Positions 1-5,624 of a stretch of DNA of 5,626 bases are shown one piece after another. Positions within the stretch are counted from its first letter, which is position 1, and every line of letters begins with the position of its first letter. Under the pieces are notes generated by a model. That model made no database searches. It was not told where the DNA came from and worked only from the letters and a program-made list of their open reading frames with translations. The DNA lies in assembly GCA_003151535.1 (NCBI GenBank), contig PLXT01000048.1:11631-17256 (forward strand), read 5' to 3'. This DNA is from Methanobacterium sp. (GTDB taxonomy: Archaea > Methanobacteriota > Methanobacteria > Methanobacteriales > Methanobacteriaceae). Position numbers and translations under genes: made by a program.

Positions 1-72
1 GTTGTAAATGAAACTAAATGTTATGCCATGGGTGACAACCACTGTTCCTTCACCATAAAAAACAAGGAATGA
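1..72 (+). CDS. C-terminal end of a V4R-domain protein (partial)
   Basis: Frame 1 is open from the left edge to tandem stops TGA TAA (70-75) and encodes 23 residues. They include TKCYAMGDNHCSFTI, two cysteines separated by seven residues with a G-D pair between them. This matches the end of V4R (4-vinyl reductase) domains, which finish with a pattern like C-x-a-x-G-d-x-x-C-x-F. V4R domains are small ligand- or metal-binding modules found in archaeal regulators and hydrocarbon-binding-type proteins, and the cysteines are thought to bind metal. The rest of the gene lies outside the window, so neither its full architecture nor a DNA-binding domain can be judged. It is on the same strand as the downstream transporter permease but about 400 bases away, with a separate promoter between, so co-transcription is unlikely. 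The assignment rests on one short motif. Confidence 0.65.
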   Translation, partial: VVNETKCYAMGDNHCSFTIKNKE

Positions 73-394
73 TAAATTGGAAAAAGTTTTACGTTAAAAG
101 AATAATGTTCTATTAAAACTGAATTAACTAAAACAATATAAAAAGACCTACTTGATGCACTAGAGTTGAATGAGTAGAGTATGAACCTTGCATCATCCCA
201 AAGGAAGCATTATTAAATTTACTCACTACTTGTTTTTACAATATACATGCTTGTGATCATATTATTGAAAGCCTTAAACTTTCAAGTATAATTAATGTAG
301 TTCTATTACTGAAATTTCAACCAACCCCTAATCAGATTCAATTGTATACATTCGGATTCTATTTTTCATTTTATACCCATTTAGTGAAAATAAC
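73..394. other. Intergenic region without an intact gene
   Basis: This AT-rich stretch has stops in all frames at short intervals. A possible TATA-like element, CAATATAAAA (135-144), is visible. Inverted arms TGATGCA (153-159) and TGCATCA (189-195) could form a loose hairpin. Two 8-base palindromes, GAAATTTC (311-318) and TGTATACA (343-350), lie further on. Frame 1 between about 142 and 210 reads with one stop as something faintly like an ABC ATPase segment (DLLDALELNE), but this is too short to call. No RNA gene or mobile-element end was recognised. Confidence 0.5.
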
Positions 395-403
395 TATATA
401 AAT
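395..403 (+). promoter_or_regulatory. Archaeal TATA box for the ABC permease
   Basis: TATATAAAT, preceded by the purine-rich GTGAAAATAAC that could serve as the BRE (TFB recognition element). Archaeal transcripts usually start about 25 bases after the centre of the box, here near 422-428, which would give a leader of roughly 55-60 bases before the ATG at 483. It is the best TATA match in the 400 bases upstream of the gene. Confidence 0.55.
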
Positions 404-429
404 AATGGAAATAAGTAATCACTGAGAAT

Positions 430-441
430 AAGTTTAAACTT
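430..441. promoter_or_regulatory. Palindrome at the permease transcript start (possible operator)
   Basis: AAGTTTAAACTT is a perfect 12-base palindrome just downstream of the expected transcript start, where a bound repressor would block RNA polymerase. Exporter genes in archaea are often controlled by dimeric repressors that bind such sites. However, an AT-rich palindrome of this length can also arise by chance, and no matching regulator is in view. Confidence 0.3.
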
Positions 442-470
442 TAGAATATTATTTTAATCAACTCTATTTG

Positions 471-476
471 AGGAGG
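471..476 (+). promoter_or_regulatory. Ribosome binding site fixing the permease start at 483
   Basis: AGGAGG followed by a six-base spacer and ATG (483-485). The longest open frame begins at a TTG at 468, but that start would place the ribosome binding site inside the coding sequence. The ATG is therefore the real start. Confidence 0.9.
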
Positions 477-482
477 AATCTA

Positions 483-1598
483 ATGAAAAATAACAGTTTT
501 TTAGAAATGATTGTTGATGTCCTTAAAAATGGATTTAAGGATAGACAAACTCTTGGAAAAGCTATAATTTTACCAGTTATTATTTTGATTATAATGGGAT
601 ATATGGTTATAATGGTTGGCACAGCCGATCATATAACTATTGGAATAGTTAAGGAAGATAATGGTATGGGTAACATAAACACATCAACAAGTATTATTGA
701 AAAGTTAAAAGAGCAGGAAAATATTACAGTTGTTGATATCAGTCAAAATGACGTTAATAATGCCTTAAAAAATAGAACTATTGATGCTGCAGTGATTTTT
801 CCAACGAATTTTATCCAAAAAAATGCAAAAGTGTCCCTGGTGCTTGAAGGCACAGATCAGTCAAAATCTTTGCTTATAACTAAAGCTGTGACAACGGCCA
901 TAACCCAAGTAGCAGCAAGTAGTGCAAACAGTACACAGTCTCCAACAATAAATGTTACAAGTTTATATGGAAATGGATTGAGTTTTGCAAATCTTTTCAT
1001 GTTTCGTTTCATGACTTTTATTGTCTTAATATTGTCAACAGCTATCGCTCTGCCGAACATACTTAGATGTAAAAGCACCAAAATGTTTAAAAGAATGTCT
1101 GCATCACCTATAAAAGCTGCATTAGCATATACTCTTGGTCTAAGTATTTTTGGTTTCATTACTGTCCCTATTGTATTGGCATATATCATTTATATAATGG
1201 GCCTTGCTATAGTGGGGGATATTGGAGATACAATACTACTTATGCTTTTAGTATCTCTAGTGGGAACAGTTATAGGAGTTTTTGCATCTACTATTACACA
1301 CACTAAAAAACAGGCTTTTGGTTTGTTTGGAATAATAGTTGTATTACAAGTAATATTTAGCGGTTTATTCATTCCTGTAACCCGATTTGATTATTATACA
1401 CAGCTGTTATCATACTGTTTACCATTGACTTATGGGTTAGATGCTATGAAAAGTGTAATAATAAGGGGTTTCAGTCTTGGTGATGTAAGAATGGATCTAA
1501 TTGCATTGGTTACAATTTTTTTTGTTGCTCTAGTATTATCCATGATTGGATTAAAAGCTGGGCAGAATCAGCGGCGGAAAATTAGAGATAGTAGATAA
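483..1598 (+). CDS. ABC-2 type transporter permease (DrrB-like)
   Basis: The 371-residue protein is the membrane subunit of an ABC exporter of the ABC-2 family, which usually moves drugs, lipids or polymers outward using a separate ATPase. A first membrane helix lies at about residues 26-46. It is followed by a large external domain (about 47-168) with strands such as ITIGIVKEDN, then five more hydrophobic helices at about 172-194, 212-245, 248-270, 278-299 and 338-358. The cytosolic loop at about 195-211 (KRMSASPIKAAL) matches the family's coupling segment. The stretch FSGLFIPVTRFDYY followed by CLPLTYGLDAMK near 292-323 is typical of the C-terminal half. The tail is basic and short. The start is the ATG six bases after AGGAGG. 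No ATP-binding gene precedes or follows it, which is unusual because the two are normally adjacent, so its ATPase must be encoded elsewhere or have been lost. Substrate unknown. Confidence 0.9.
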   Translation: MKNNSFLEMIVDVLKNGFKDRQTLGKAIILPVIILIIMGYMVIMVGTADHITIGIVKEDNGMGNINTSTSIIEKLKEQENITVVDISQNDVNNALKNRTIDAAVIFPTNFIQKNAKVSLVLEGTDQSKSLLITKAVTTAITQVAASSANSTQSPTINVTSLYGNGLSFANLFMFRFMTFIVLILSTAIALPNILRCKSTKMFKRMSASPIKAALAYTLGLSIFGFITVPIVLAYIIYIMGLAIVGDIGDTILLMLLVSLVGTVIGVFASTITHTKKQAFGLFGIIVVLQVIFSGLFIPVTRFDYYTQLLSYCLPLTYGLDAMKSVIIRGFSLGDVRMDLIALVTIFFVALVLSMIGLKAGQNQRRKIRDSR

Positions 1599-1608
1599 AA
1601 AAACTAAA

Positions 1609-1640
1609 ATGAATCCTCTTAAGGATTCGTATTTTTTTTT
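1609..1640 (+). terminator. Terminator of the permease gene
   Basis: A 7-bp stem, GAATCCT (1611-1617) with AGGATTC (1622-1628), has a four-base loop and can be extended by a T-G and an A-T pair. It is followed almost at once by nine T's (1632-1640). It begins ten bases after the stop codon and shows that the permease gene is the last of its transcript. Confidence 0.85.
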
Positions 1641-1941
1641 ATAAATAGAATACTTAATCTCTATAAATGTTTTTAATAGATTTTAAAGAATATATGTTTA
1701 CTAATTTAGTTAACTATTGACTTATCTGCATTTATTCATACATTTGGATAGTTATGATATTATTTACTGATTCTGCTGTTAATTTGAGATGTATATAGAT
1801 GATCAAATTAATCTTTAATTCTGAATTGTTCTCTAAATGTAGGTTCAACAAAATTATCATGTGCATAGCTATTTTTAACATTAATTTGCTATAATTACTG
1901 AATATTGGGTATGATAAAAAATATAGGATATTAATTAAAAA
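1641..1941. other. AT-rich intergenic region without an intact gene
   Basis: No frame on either strand carries a convincing gene. On the minus strand, 1808-1888 reads as 26 protein-like codons ending in TAA (containing HDNFVEPTFREQF). There is no start, and a second frame is also open here, so it may be a relic or chance. The right part grades into the rubredoxin promoter region. Confidence 0.5.
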
Positions 1942-1950
1942 TAATTATAT
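1942..1950 (+). promoter_or_regulatory. Possible TATA box for rubredoxin
   Basis: TAATTATAT lies 44-52 bases before the TTG start and predicts a transcript start near 1970-1975 with a leader of about 20 bases. The surrounding DNA is so AT-rich that other boxes, for example around 1915-1923, are nearly as good. Confidence 0.3.
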
Positions 1951-1993
1951 TCTGAAGTTATAGTAAATTAATGTTGATAGGGGGGTACAGAAT

Positions 1994-2152
1994 TTGCGCA
2001 AATATAAATGTCGTGTATGTAACTATATCTATGATCCAGAGGTGGGTGAACCCGGAACCAACACCCCACCAGGTACTGCCTTTGAAGATTTACCAAGTAC
2101 TTGGAGATGCCCTAAATGTGGCGTACCTGCCTTCAAATTTTCACCGATCTAA
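1994..2152 (+). CDS. Rubredoxin
   Basis: This 52-residue protein has the usual rubredoxin length. Rubredoxins are small cytosolic electron carriers holding one iron bound by four cysteines; in methanogens they commonly serve oxygen and peroxide defence with partners such as rubrerythrin or F420H2 oxidase. Both metal knuckles are visible: YKCRVCNYIYDP (Cys6, Cys9) and WRCPKCGVPAFKF (Cys39, Cys42). The typical PGTAFEDLPSTW segment and the aromatic residues that pack around the site lie between or beside them. The first knuckle reads CxxCN where most rubredoxins have CxxCG. The only standard start codon in reach is TTG at 1994, seven bases after GGGGGT (1981-1986), a ribosome binding site like GGAGGT with one G in place of A. 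An in-frame TAA at 1964-1966 limits any extension. The ATG at 1971 is in another frame. No partner enzyme is nearby, so its electron acceptor cannot be named. Confidence 0.93.
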   Translation: MRKYKCRVCNYIYDPEVGEPGTNTPPGTAFEDLPSTWRCPKCGVPAFKFSPI

Positions 2153-2191
2153 TGTTGGGAACTAAACATTAAAAAAGGAGAATATTTTTAT

Positions 2192-2579
2192 ATAGATGAA
2201 AAAGAATTTAAAAAGATTATAAAAATTCTATATGAAATAGAGAAACAAGAACCCGGAAATCCAATATAGTACCGATGACTTAAAATTACTGGTAGATATT
2301 GAGTATAATGAATTATTTGATGAATATTAAATATTTAAGAGGGAAGGATATATAGAATTTAAAGAATTTTTCGGAGCCGACTTTCATGCAAATATTACTC
2401 TTAAGGGAATAGGAAAAATAAGAATCATGATTTAAGAGAATGATAAAGAACGGCGTTTATCAGGAGGAATCATATTTTTACATTACAGAGGATTAGTAAG
2501 TGAAGCAGGGATATCAATCAAACAATCCGCAGATAAGGATACATCTGAAACCAAAAGATTTATTACCCTTTACATATAA
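2192..2579 (+). pseudogene. Decayed gene for a small winged-helix-like protein
   Basis: GGAG (2177-2180) is followed by ATA GAT GAA AAA, as if the ATG start had become ATA. The frame encodes DEKEFKKIIKILYEIEKQE and stops at TAG 2267-2269. The message continues in the next frame from about 2250 (NPEIQYSTDDLKLLVDIEY), meets TAA at 2328-2330, and resumes in frame with FKREGYIEFKEFFGADFHA and NITLKGIGKI up to TAA at 2433-2435. The helix-helix-turn-helix layout followed by a two-strand hairpin and 'ITLKGI' is what winged-helix DNA-binding proteins look like, where L-T-x-K-G-I ends the wing. Codons 2436-2579 in the same frame are open (47 residues, including SGGIIFLHYRGL), but an overlapping frame also looks protein-like here, so the original C-terminus is uncertain. 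Assembly errors could mimic some of these lesions, but three or four in 250 bases argue for a real pseudogene. No intact copy is in the window. Confidence 0.6.
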
Positions 2580-2584
2580 ATATA
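2575..2584 (+). promoter_or_regulatory. TATA box for the small membrane protein
   Basis: TATAAATATA, about 60 bases before the ATG at 2643, predicts a transcript start near 2604-2608 and a leader of about 35-40 bases. It lies at the very end of the decayed upstream gene. Confidence 0.5.
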
Positions 2585-2585
2585 T

Positions 2586-2615
2586 AGTGTAATAAGGTGA
2601 AATTAAGTGTAATAA
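2586..2615 (+). repeat. 10-base direct repeat at the small-protein promoter
   Basis: AGTGTAATAA occurs at 2586-2595 and again at 2606-2615, separated by ten bases. The 20-base period places both copies on nearly the same face of the helix. The pair spans the region between the TATA box and the expected transcript start, so it could be a binding site for a regulator. It could also be chance in AT-rich DNA. Confidence 0.6.
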
Positions 2616-2642
2616 ACAAAAAAGTTATGGAGATGATGTAAA

Positions 2643-2801
2643 ATGGAAAATGCACAATTAAGTGGTGGAGCGATGTTAGTACTTGGTATTATTATCGCAA
2701 TCGTTATATTATTAATTCCAGCATTCATATATATATACGCTTGGATAGCAGCAATATTACTGATAATTGGCGGCATTGTTAGCTTAATGACAGGAGGATA
2801 A
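2643..2801 (+). CDS. Small double-spanning membrane protein, function unknown
   Basis: This 52-residue protein is almost wholly hydrophobic. A short polar head (MENAQLSGG) leads into one membrane helix at about residues 10-30 (ends LLIPAFIYIY) and, after almost no loop, a second at about 33-49 (WIAAILLIIGGIVSL), finishing TGG. The tight turn and glycine-rich ends suggest a helical hairpin in the cytoplasmic membrane. The start is the ATG ten bases after GGAG (2629-2632), with a TATA box at the right distance upstream. No family is recognised; small proteins of this kind are common and poorly described in Methanobacteriales. It has its own promoter and is followed 55 bases later by another short gene on the same strand. 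The coherent hydrophobic pattern, ribosome binding site and promoter together argue that it is real despite its size. Confidence 0.75.
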   Translation: MENAQLSGGAMLVLGIIIAIVILLIPAFIYIYAWIAAILLIIGGIVSLMTGG

Positions 2802-2819
2802 TCTAGAAATTATATTCAG

Positions 2820-2830
2820 TATAATATAAA
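2820..2830 (+). promoter_or_regulatory. TATA box for the 112-residue protein
   Basis: TATAATATAAA lies 27-37 bases before the ATG at 2857. The expected transcript start is about 2850-2854, which would leave only a few bases of leader, so the message could be leaderless or nearly so. Confidence 0.45.
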
Positions 2831-2856
2831 ATTTTAGTTTACAGATAGGATCTATA

Positions 2857-3195
2857 ATGTTAAAAACTAACGATATCCAAATAAACAAAATCGAACTTGC
2901 ATCAACCGAAATATCAGCAATATTAGAGGATTCAGAAGTCCAACCAGAACAATATGCTTTTTTAAAAGGTCGATTAACAACATACAAACTTTATATAAAT
3001 AGCGAATACACCCTTAAATCTGAAATACAATATGATAAACCCTCAAAACTATTATCAATCGGAATTAATATAATAATTCCAGATCAATATATCCCAGACG
3101 ACCCCAATAAAGTCAATGAGATACTTATGGATCCTATAAATACATTTCAAATATTCTATGATGCACAAAACGAAATATACAACCGTAAACATTAA
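2857..3195 (+). CDS. Conserved-looking hypothetical protein, 112 residues
   Basis: I do not recognise this protein. It has no signal peptide, membrane helix or cysteine. The N-terminal half is acidic and probably helical (TEISAILEDSEVQPEQYAFL). The middle alternates polar and hydrophobic residues like paired strands (TTYKLYINSEYTLKSEIQY, then KLLSIGINIIIPDQYI). The C-terminal part is mixed, ending in a basic tail (EIYNRKH). This suggests a small soluble alpha/beta fold. The start is the first ATG after a well-placed TATA box. The ribosome binding site is weak (AGGAT at 2847-2851), consistent with a leaderless transcript. The gene ends five bases before the stop codon of the kinase on the other strand. 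A shorter open frame on the minus strand (2784-2987) is taken as a shadow because it has no ribosome binding site and overlaps the end of the preceding gene. Confidence 0.7.
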   Translation: MLKTNDIQINKIELASTEISAILEDSEVQPEQYAFLKGRLTTYKLYINSEYTLKSEIQYDKPSKLLSIGINIIIPDQYIPDDPNKVNEILMDPINTFQIFYDAQNEIYNRKH

Positions 3196-3200
3196 AATAT

Positions 3201-5405
3201 TTAGTTTTTAGCATTAATTGGTAATGTAAAATAGAATGTTGTACCTTTTCCTAGTTCTGATTCTGCCCAGATCTGTCCACCGTGTTGATGTACAATTTTT
3301 TGGACTATTGCAAGTCCAATACCCGTACCTTCGTATTTCTCATTTGTGTGCAAGCGTTGGAATATTGTAAAGATACGATTCAAGTGTTCTGAGTTTATTC
3401 CAATACCATTATCTTTAACGGAGAATAGGTATTGATTTTTTTCTTCCTTGACATTTATATGGATTTGTGGAATTTCTTGGCTTCGATATTTAATTGCGTT
3501 ACCAATAAGGTTTTGGAACAATTTGACCAGTAACTTCTCATCTCCCATCACACTAGGTAATGAATCATAAGTTATAGTAGCATTATTTTCTTCTGTTTGA
3601 ACTACTAAGTTTATTAATGTCTCTTCTAACACTACTTCGAGTTTCACAGGTATAAATTCTATTTCTTTTCTCATTACCTGGGAATATTCAAGAAGGTCTT
3701 TGATCATGTCGTCCAAACGTTTTGCTCCATCCACTGCAAATCCAATGAAATCATTAGCATCTTCATCTAACTTATCCTTATATCGTCGTTCAAGTAACTG
3801 TAAAAAGCTGCTTATCATTCTTAATGGTTCCCTTAGGTCATGAGATGCTATATAAGCAAACTGTTCCAATTCATTGTTGGAACGCTTTAACTCTACCATT
3901 AAGCTTTCCAGTTTTTCATCATCTGCTACACGTTCGGTAATATCTGTATACATTATTAGAGTATTGGTGTAAGTACCGTCATAATTGTAAATTGGTGATG
4001 CTTTAGCTATAGTATATAATGGCTCGCCATTTTTTCGACAGAATTTCAGTTGATATTCATCTTTAATTCCTGTTTTTCGTTCTTCAAATTTTTCCTCAGC
4101 TTTTTCAAGATCATTTTTATCAACAAAAAATCTAGCATCAGTTCCTATAAGTTCTTCAATTGAATAACCTAACATGTCTATCATCTTAGAATTGGCAAAT
4201 GTGATTATACCCCTGGTATCTTCTACTAAAATACCTTCATTAGCAGTTTCTACTATTTCACGAAATTTTAGCTCACTCTCTCGTAATGCCTTTTCAGCCT
4301 CATCATGTGCCATTTTCAATCTGAGAGATGTTATACCATACGACATATCACCAACTACTTCTTCAAGTAAATTCTTCCCTTCTTCGGAAAAAGGATTAGT
4401 TTCTTTTGAATAAATATTCAAAGCACCTAATACATTATTATCATTAACTATGGGAAGAACTATTGATGATGCATAACCGCGTTTTAAGGCTTCTTCACGC
4501 CAAGGTTTGAATTTAGGATCTGTTAGCATGTTTTCACAAATATAAGGTTTACCCGTCCTGATAACAGTACCTGTAGGTCCATGGCCACGTTCAGTATCAT
4601 CCCAGGTAATATTCAATTCTTTAAGATAATCTTCTTCAAAACCAGCATACGCAACTGGCCGAACCTTTTTACTTTCCTTTTCGGTAAAACCTATCCAAAC
4701 CATTGAATAGCCGCAATAATTCACTATTATTCTACATAATTCATCCATATAACTTTCTTCATCTGTTGCATGCATCATTGCATAACTACTATGTCTAAGA
4801 GCTACAAGAGTTCGATTGAGTTGACTAGTATTTTTTAATGTTTCAATTAGTGTTTCTTCAGCTTTTTTTCGTTTGGTGATGTCTTGTACTATTACATTTA
4901 ACCCTATGATTTTGTCATTTTGATTTATGGGTCCGATACTGCAGTTACCGCACCATTTCTCTCCAGAGTCTTTTTGATGGAGTTTGAGTTCAATTGTTTG
5001 TTTAGTTCCTGTTTTCATGACCTTTTTAACAATATGATGGAATTTGTTTCGACAATTTGGATCAATGTATTGGATAAAAGCTGTTTTATTGAGATTCGCC
5101 CTTTCAACTCCTAAAAATGCTGCTCCAGCAAGATTAACCTTTAATATAATCCCATTTGTATCTAGGGTATAATATCCAACAGGAGCTAAATTGTAAAGAT
5201 CAAAATATTCAAGTTTAGAATCATCTAACTTTATCTGAACTTCCCTGAGCTCCTCATTTTGAAGCTCTAATTCTATTTGATGAACCTCCAACTCATGAAT
5301 AACTTCATCAACATCTTTATGCTGACTTATATGATTATTACGACTTTTAAGGAGTTTTTTAGCTTTTTTACGCAGCTCATCATTTTGTATCTTTTTATTG
5401 TCCAT
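3201..5405 (-). CDS. Soluble PAS-GAF-PAS sensor histidine kinase
   Basis: This 734-residue protein autophosphorylates a histidine in response to a signal and passes the phosphate to a response regulator. In order it has a charged N-terminus and coiled coil (about 35-66, HELEVHQIELELQNEELRE), PAS 1 (about 67-185, LAPVGYYTLDTNG), GAF (about 200-365), PAS 2 (about 375-495, ending YTDITER), a HisKA dimerisation helix with H-box ASHDLREPLRMI (phospho-acceptor His522), and a HATPase_c domain. The ATPase has N-box NLIGNAIKY (Asn632, Asn636), G1 DNGIGI (665-670), F-box IFTIFQRLH, G2 GTGIGLAI (693-700) and G3 GKGTTFYF, so it should be active. There is no membrane helix, so it senses something in the cytoplasm; the ligand cannot be read off. 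PAS 1 contains WCGNCS (Cys152, Cys155). There is no receiver domain and no response regulator in the window. The ATG at 5405 sits six bases after GGAG; the longer GTG start at 5417 would include that site. Confidence 0.95.
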   Translation of the reverse strand: MDNKKIQNDELRKKAKKLLKSRNNHISQHKDVDEVIHELEVHQIELELQNEELREVQIKLDDSKLEYFDLYNLAPVGYYTLDTNGIILKVNLAGAAFLGVERANLNKTAFIQYIDPNCRNKFHHIVKKVMKTGTKQTIELKLHQKDSGEKWCGNCSIGPINQNDKIIGLNVIVQDITKRKKAEETLIETLKNTSQLNRTLVALRHSSYAMMHATDEESYMDELCRIIVNYCGYSMVWIGFTEKESKKVRPVAYAGFEEDYLKELNITWDDTERGHGPTGTVIRTGKPYICENMLTDPKFKPWREEALKRGYASSIVLPIVNDNNVLGALNIYSKETNPFSEEGKNLLEEVVGDMSYGITSLRLKMAHDEAEKALRESELKFREIVETANEGILVEDTRGIITFANSKMIDMLGYSIEELIGTDARFFVDKNDLEKAEEKFEERKTGIKDEYQLKFCRKNGEPLYTIAKASPIYNYDGTYTNTLIMYTDITERVADDEKLESLMVELKRSNNELEQFAYIASHDLREPLRMISSFLQLLERRYKDKLDEDANDFIGFAVDGAKRLDDMIKDLLEYSQVMRKEIEFIPVKLEVVLEETLINLVVQTEENNATITYDSLPSVMGDEKLLVKLFQNLIGNAIKYRSQEIPQIHINVKEEKNQYLFSVKDNGIGINSEHLNRIFTIFQRLHTNEKYEGTGIGLAIVQKIVHQHGGQIWAESELGKGTTFYFTLPINAKN

Positions 5406-5411
5406 CAAACT

Positions 5412-5415
5412 CTCC
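5412..5415 (-). promoter_or_regulatory. Ribosome binding site fixing the kinase start at 5405
   Basis: On the minus strand GGAG is followed by AGTTTG and ATG, a six-base spacer identical in length to that of the permease gene. This site decides against the in-frame GTG four codons upstream (5417). Confidence 0.85.
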
Positions 5416-5456
5416 ACTAAAAATAACTTCTGAAAATAAGTTTATCCAAAAATACA

Positions 5457-5467
5457 TAAATATTTTA
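5457..5467 (-). promoter_or_regulatory. TATA box for the histidine kinase
   Basis: Read on the minus strand this is TAAAATATTTA, about 57 bases before the ATG, predicting a transcript start near 5436 and a leader of about 30 bases. It sits inside the inverted repeat CATAAA-TAT-TTTATG (5455-5469), so the box is nearly symmetric. Confidence 0.4.
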
Positions 5468-5564
5468 TGCAAATTTTGATGTGAAATATTGGTAATCTAG
5501 AACATTTTGTTTATGGAAAAATTAACATCCTATTTATTTATTCAAATTTATTAGTATTCATATC

Positions 5565-5624
5565 TTAAAATAAATAAAAAGAAATAGTGATTAATGTGGA
5601 TACTAACCAAATTATAAAGGTGTG
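5565..5624 (+). promoter_or_regulatory. Possible promoter and ribosome binding site of a gene beyond the right edge
   Basis: TTAAAATAAA (5565-5574) could act as a TATA box, and AAAGGTGTG (5616-5624) resembles the 3' part of the archaeal ribosome binding site GGAGGTG. Together they would suit a plus-strand gene starting within a few bases after 5626, divergent from the kinase. The sequence ends before any coding region is visible. Confidence 0.25.

Noticed and set aside
857..1372. Minus-strand open frames at 857-1189 and 1190-1372 inside the permease gene
   Set aside because: They lie antisense to a clearly recognised gene, have no family resemblance and no promoter or ribosome binding site of their own.
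1808..1888. Minus-strand 26-codon protein-like tail containing HDNFVEPTFREQF
   Set aside because: It might be a relic of a gene end, but it is short, has stops immediately upstream and no recognised family; another minus-strand frame is also open in this area, so chance is likely.
1971..2165. 64-codon plus-strand frame starting at ATG 1971
   Set aside because: It overlaps rubredoxin in another frame. The rubredoxin frame carries both CxxC knuckles, while this one has no recognisable content.
2150..2171. Hairpin TAATGTT / AACATTA overlapping the rubredoxin stop codon
   Set aside because: The 7-bp stem is weak and is followed by A's, not T's, on the plus strand, so it does not look like a terminator.
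2784..2987. 67-codon minus-strand frame
   Set aside because: It runs antisense to the 112-residue gene and into the small membrane protein gene, with no ribosome binding site. The plus-strand reading has a TATA box and is longer.
4174..5114. Plus-strand frames at 4174-4413 and 4920-5114
   Set aside because: Both are antisense to the GAF and PAS regions of the kinase and have no domain features of their own.
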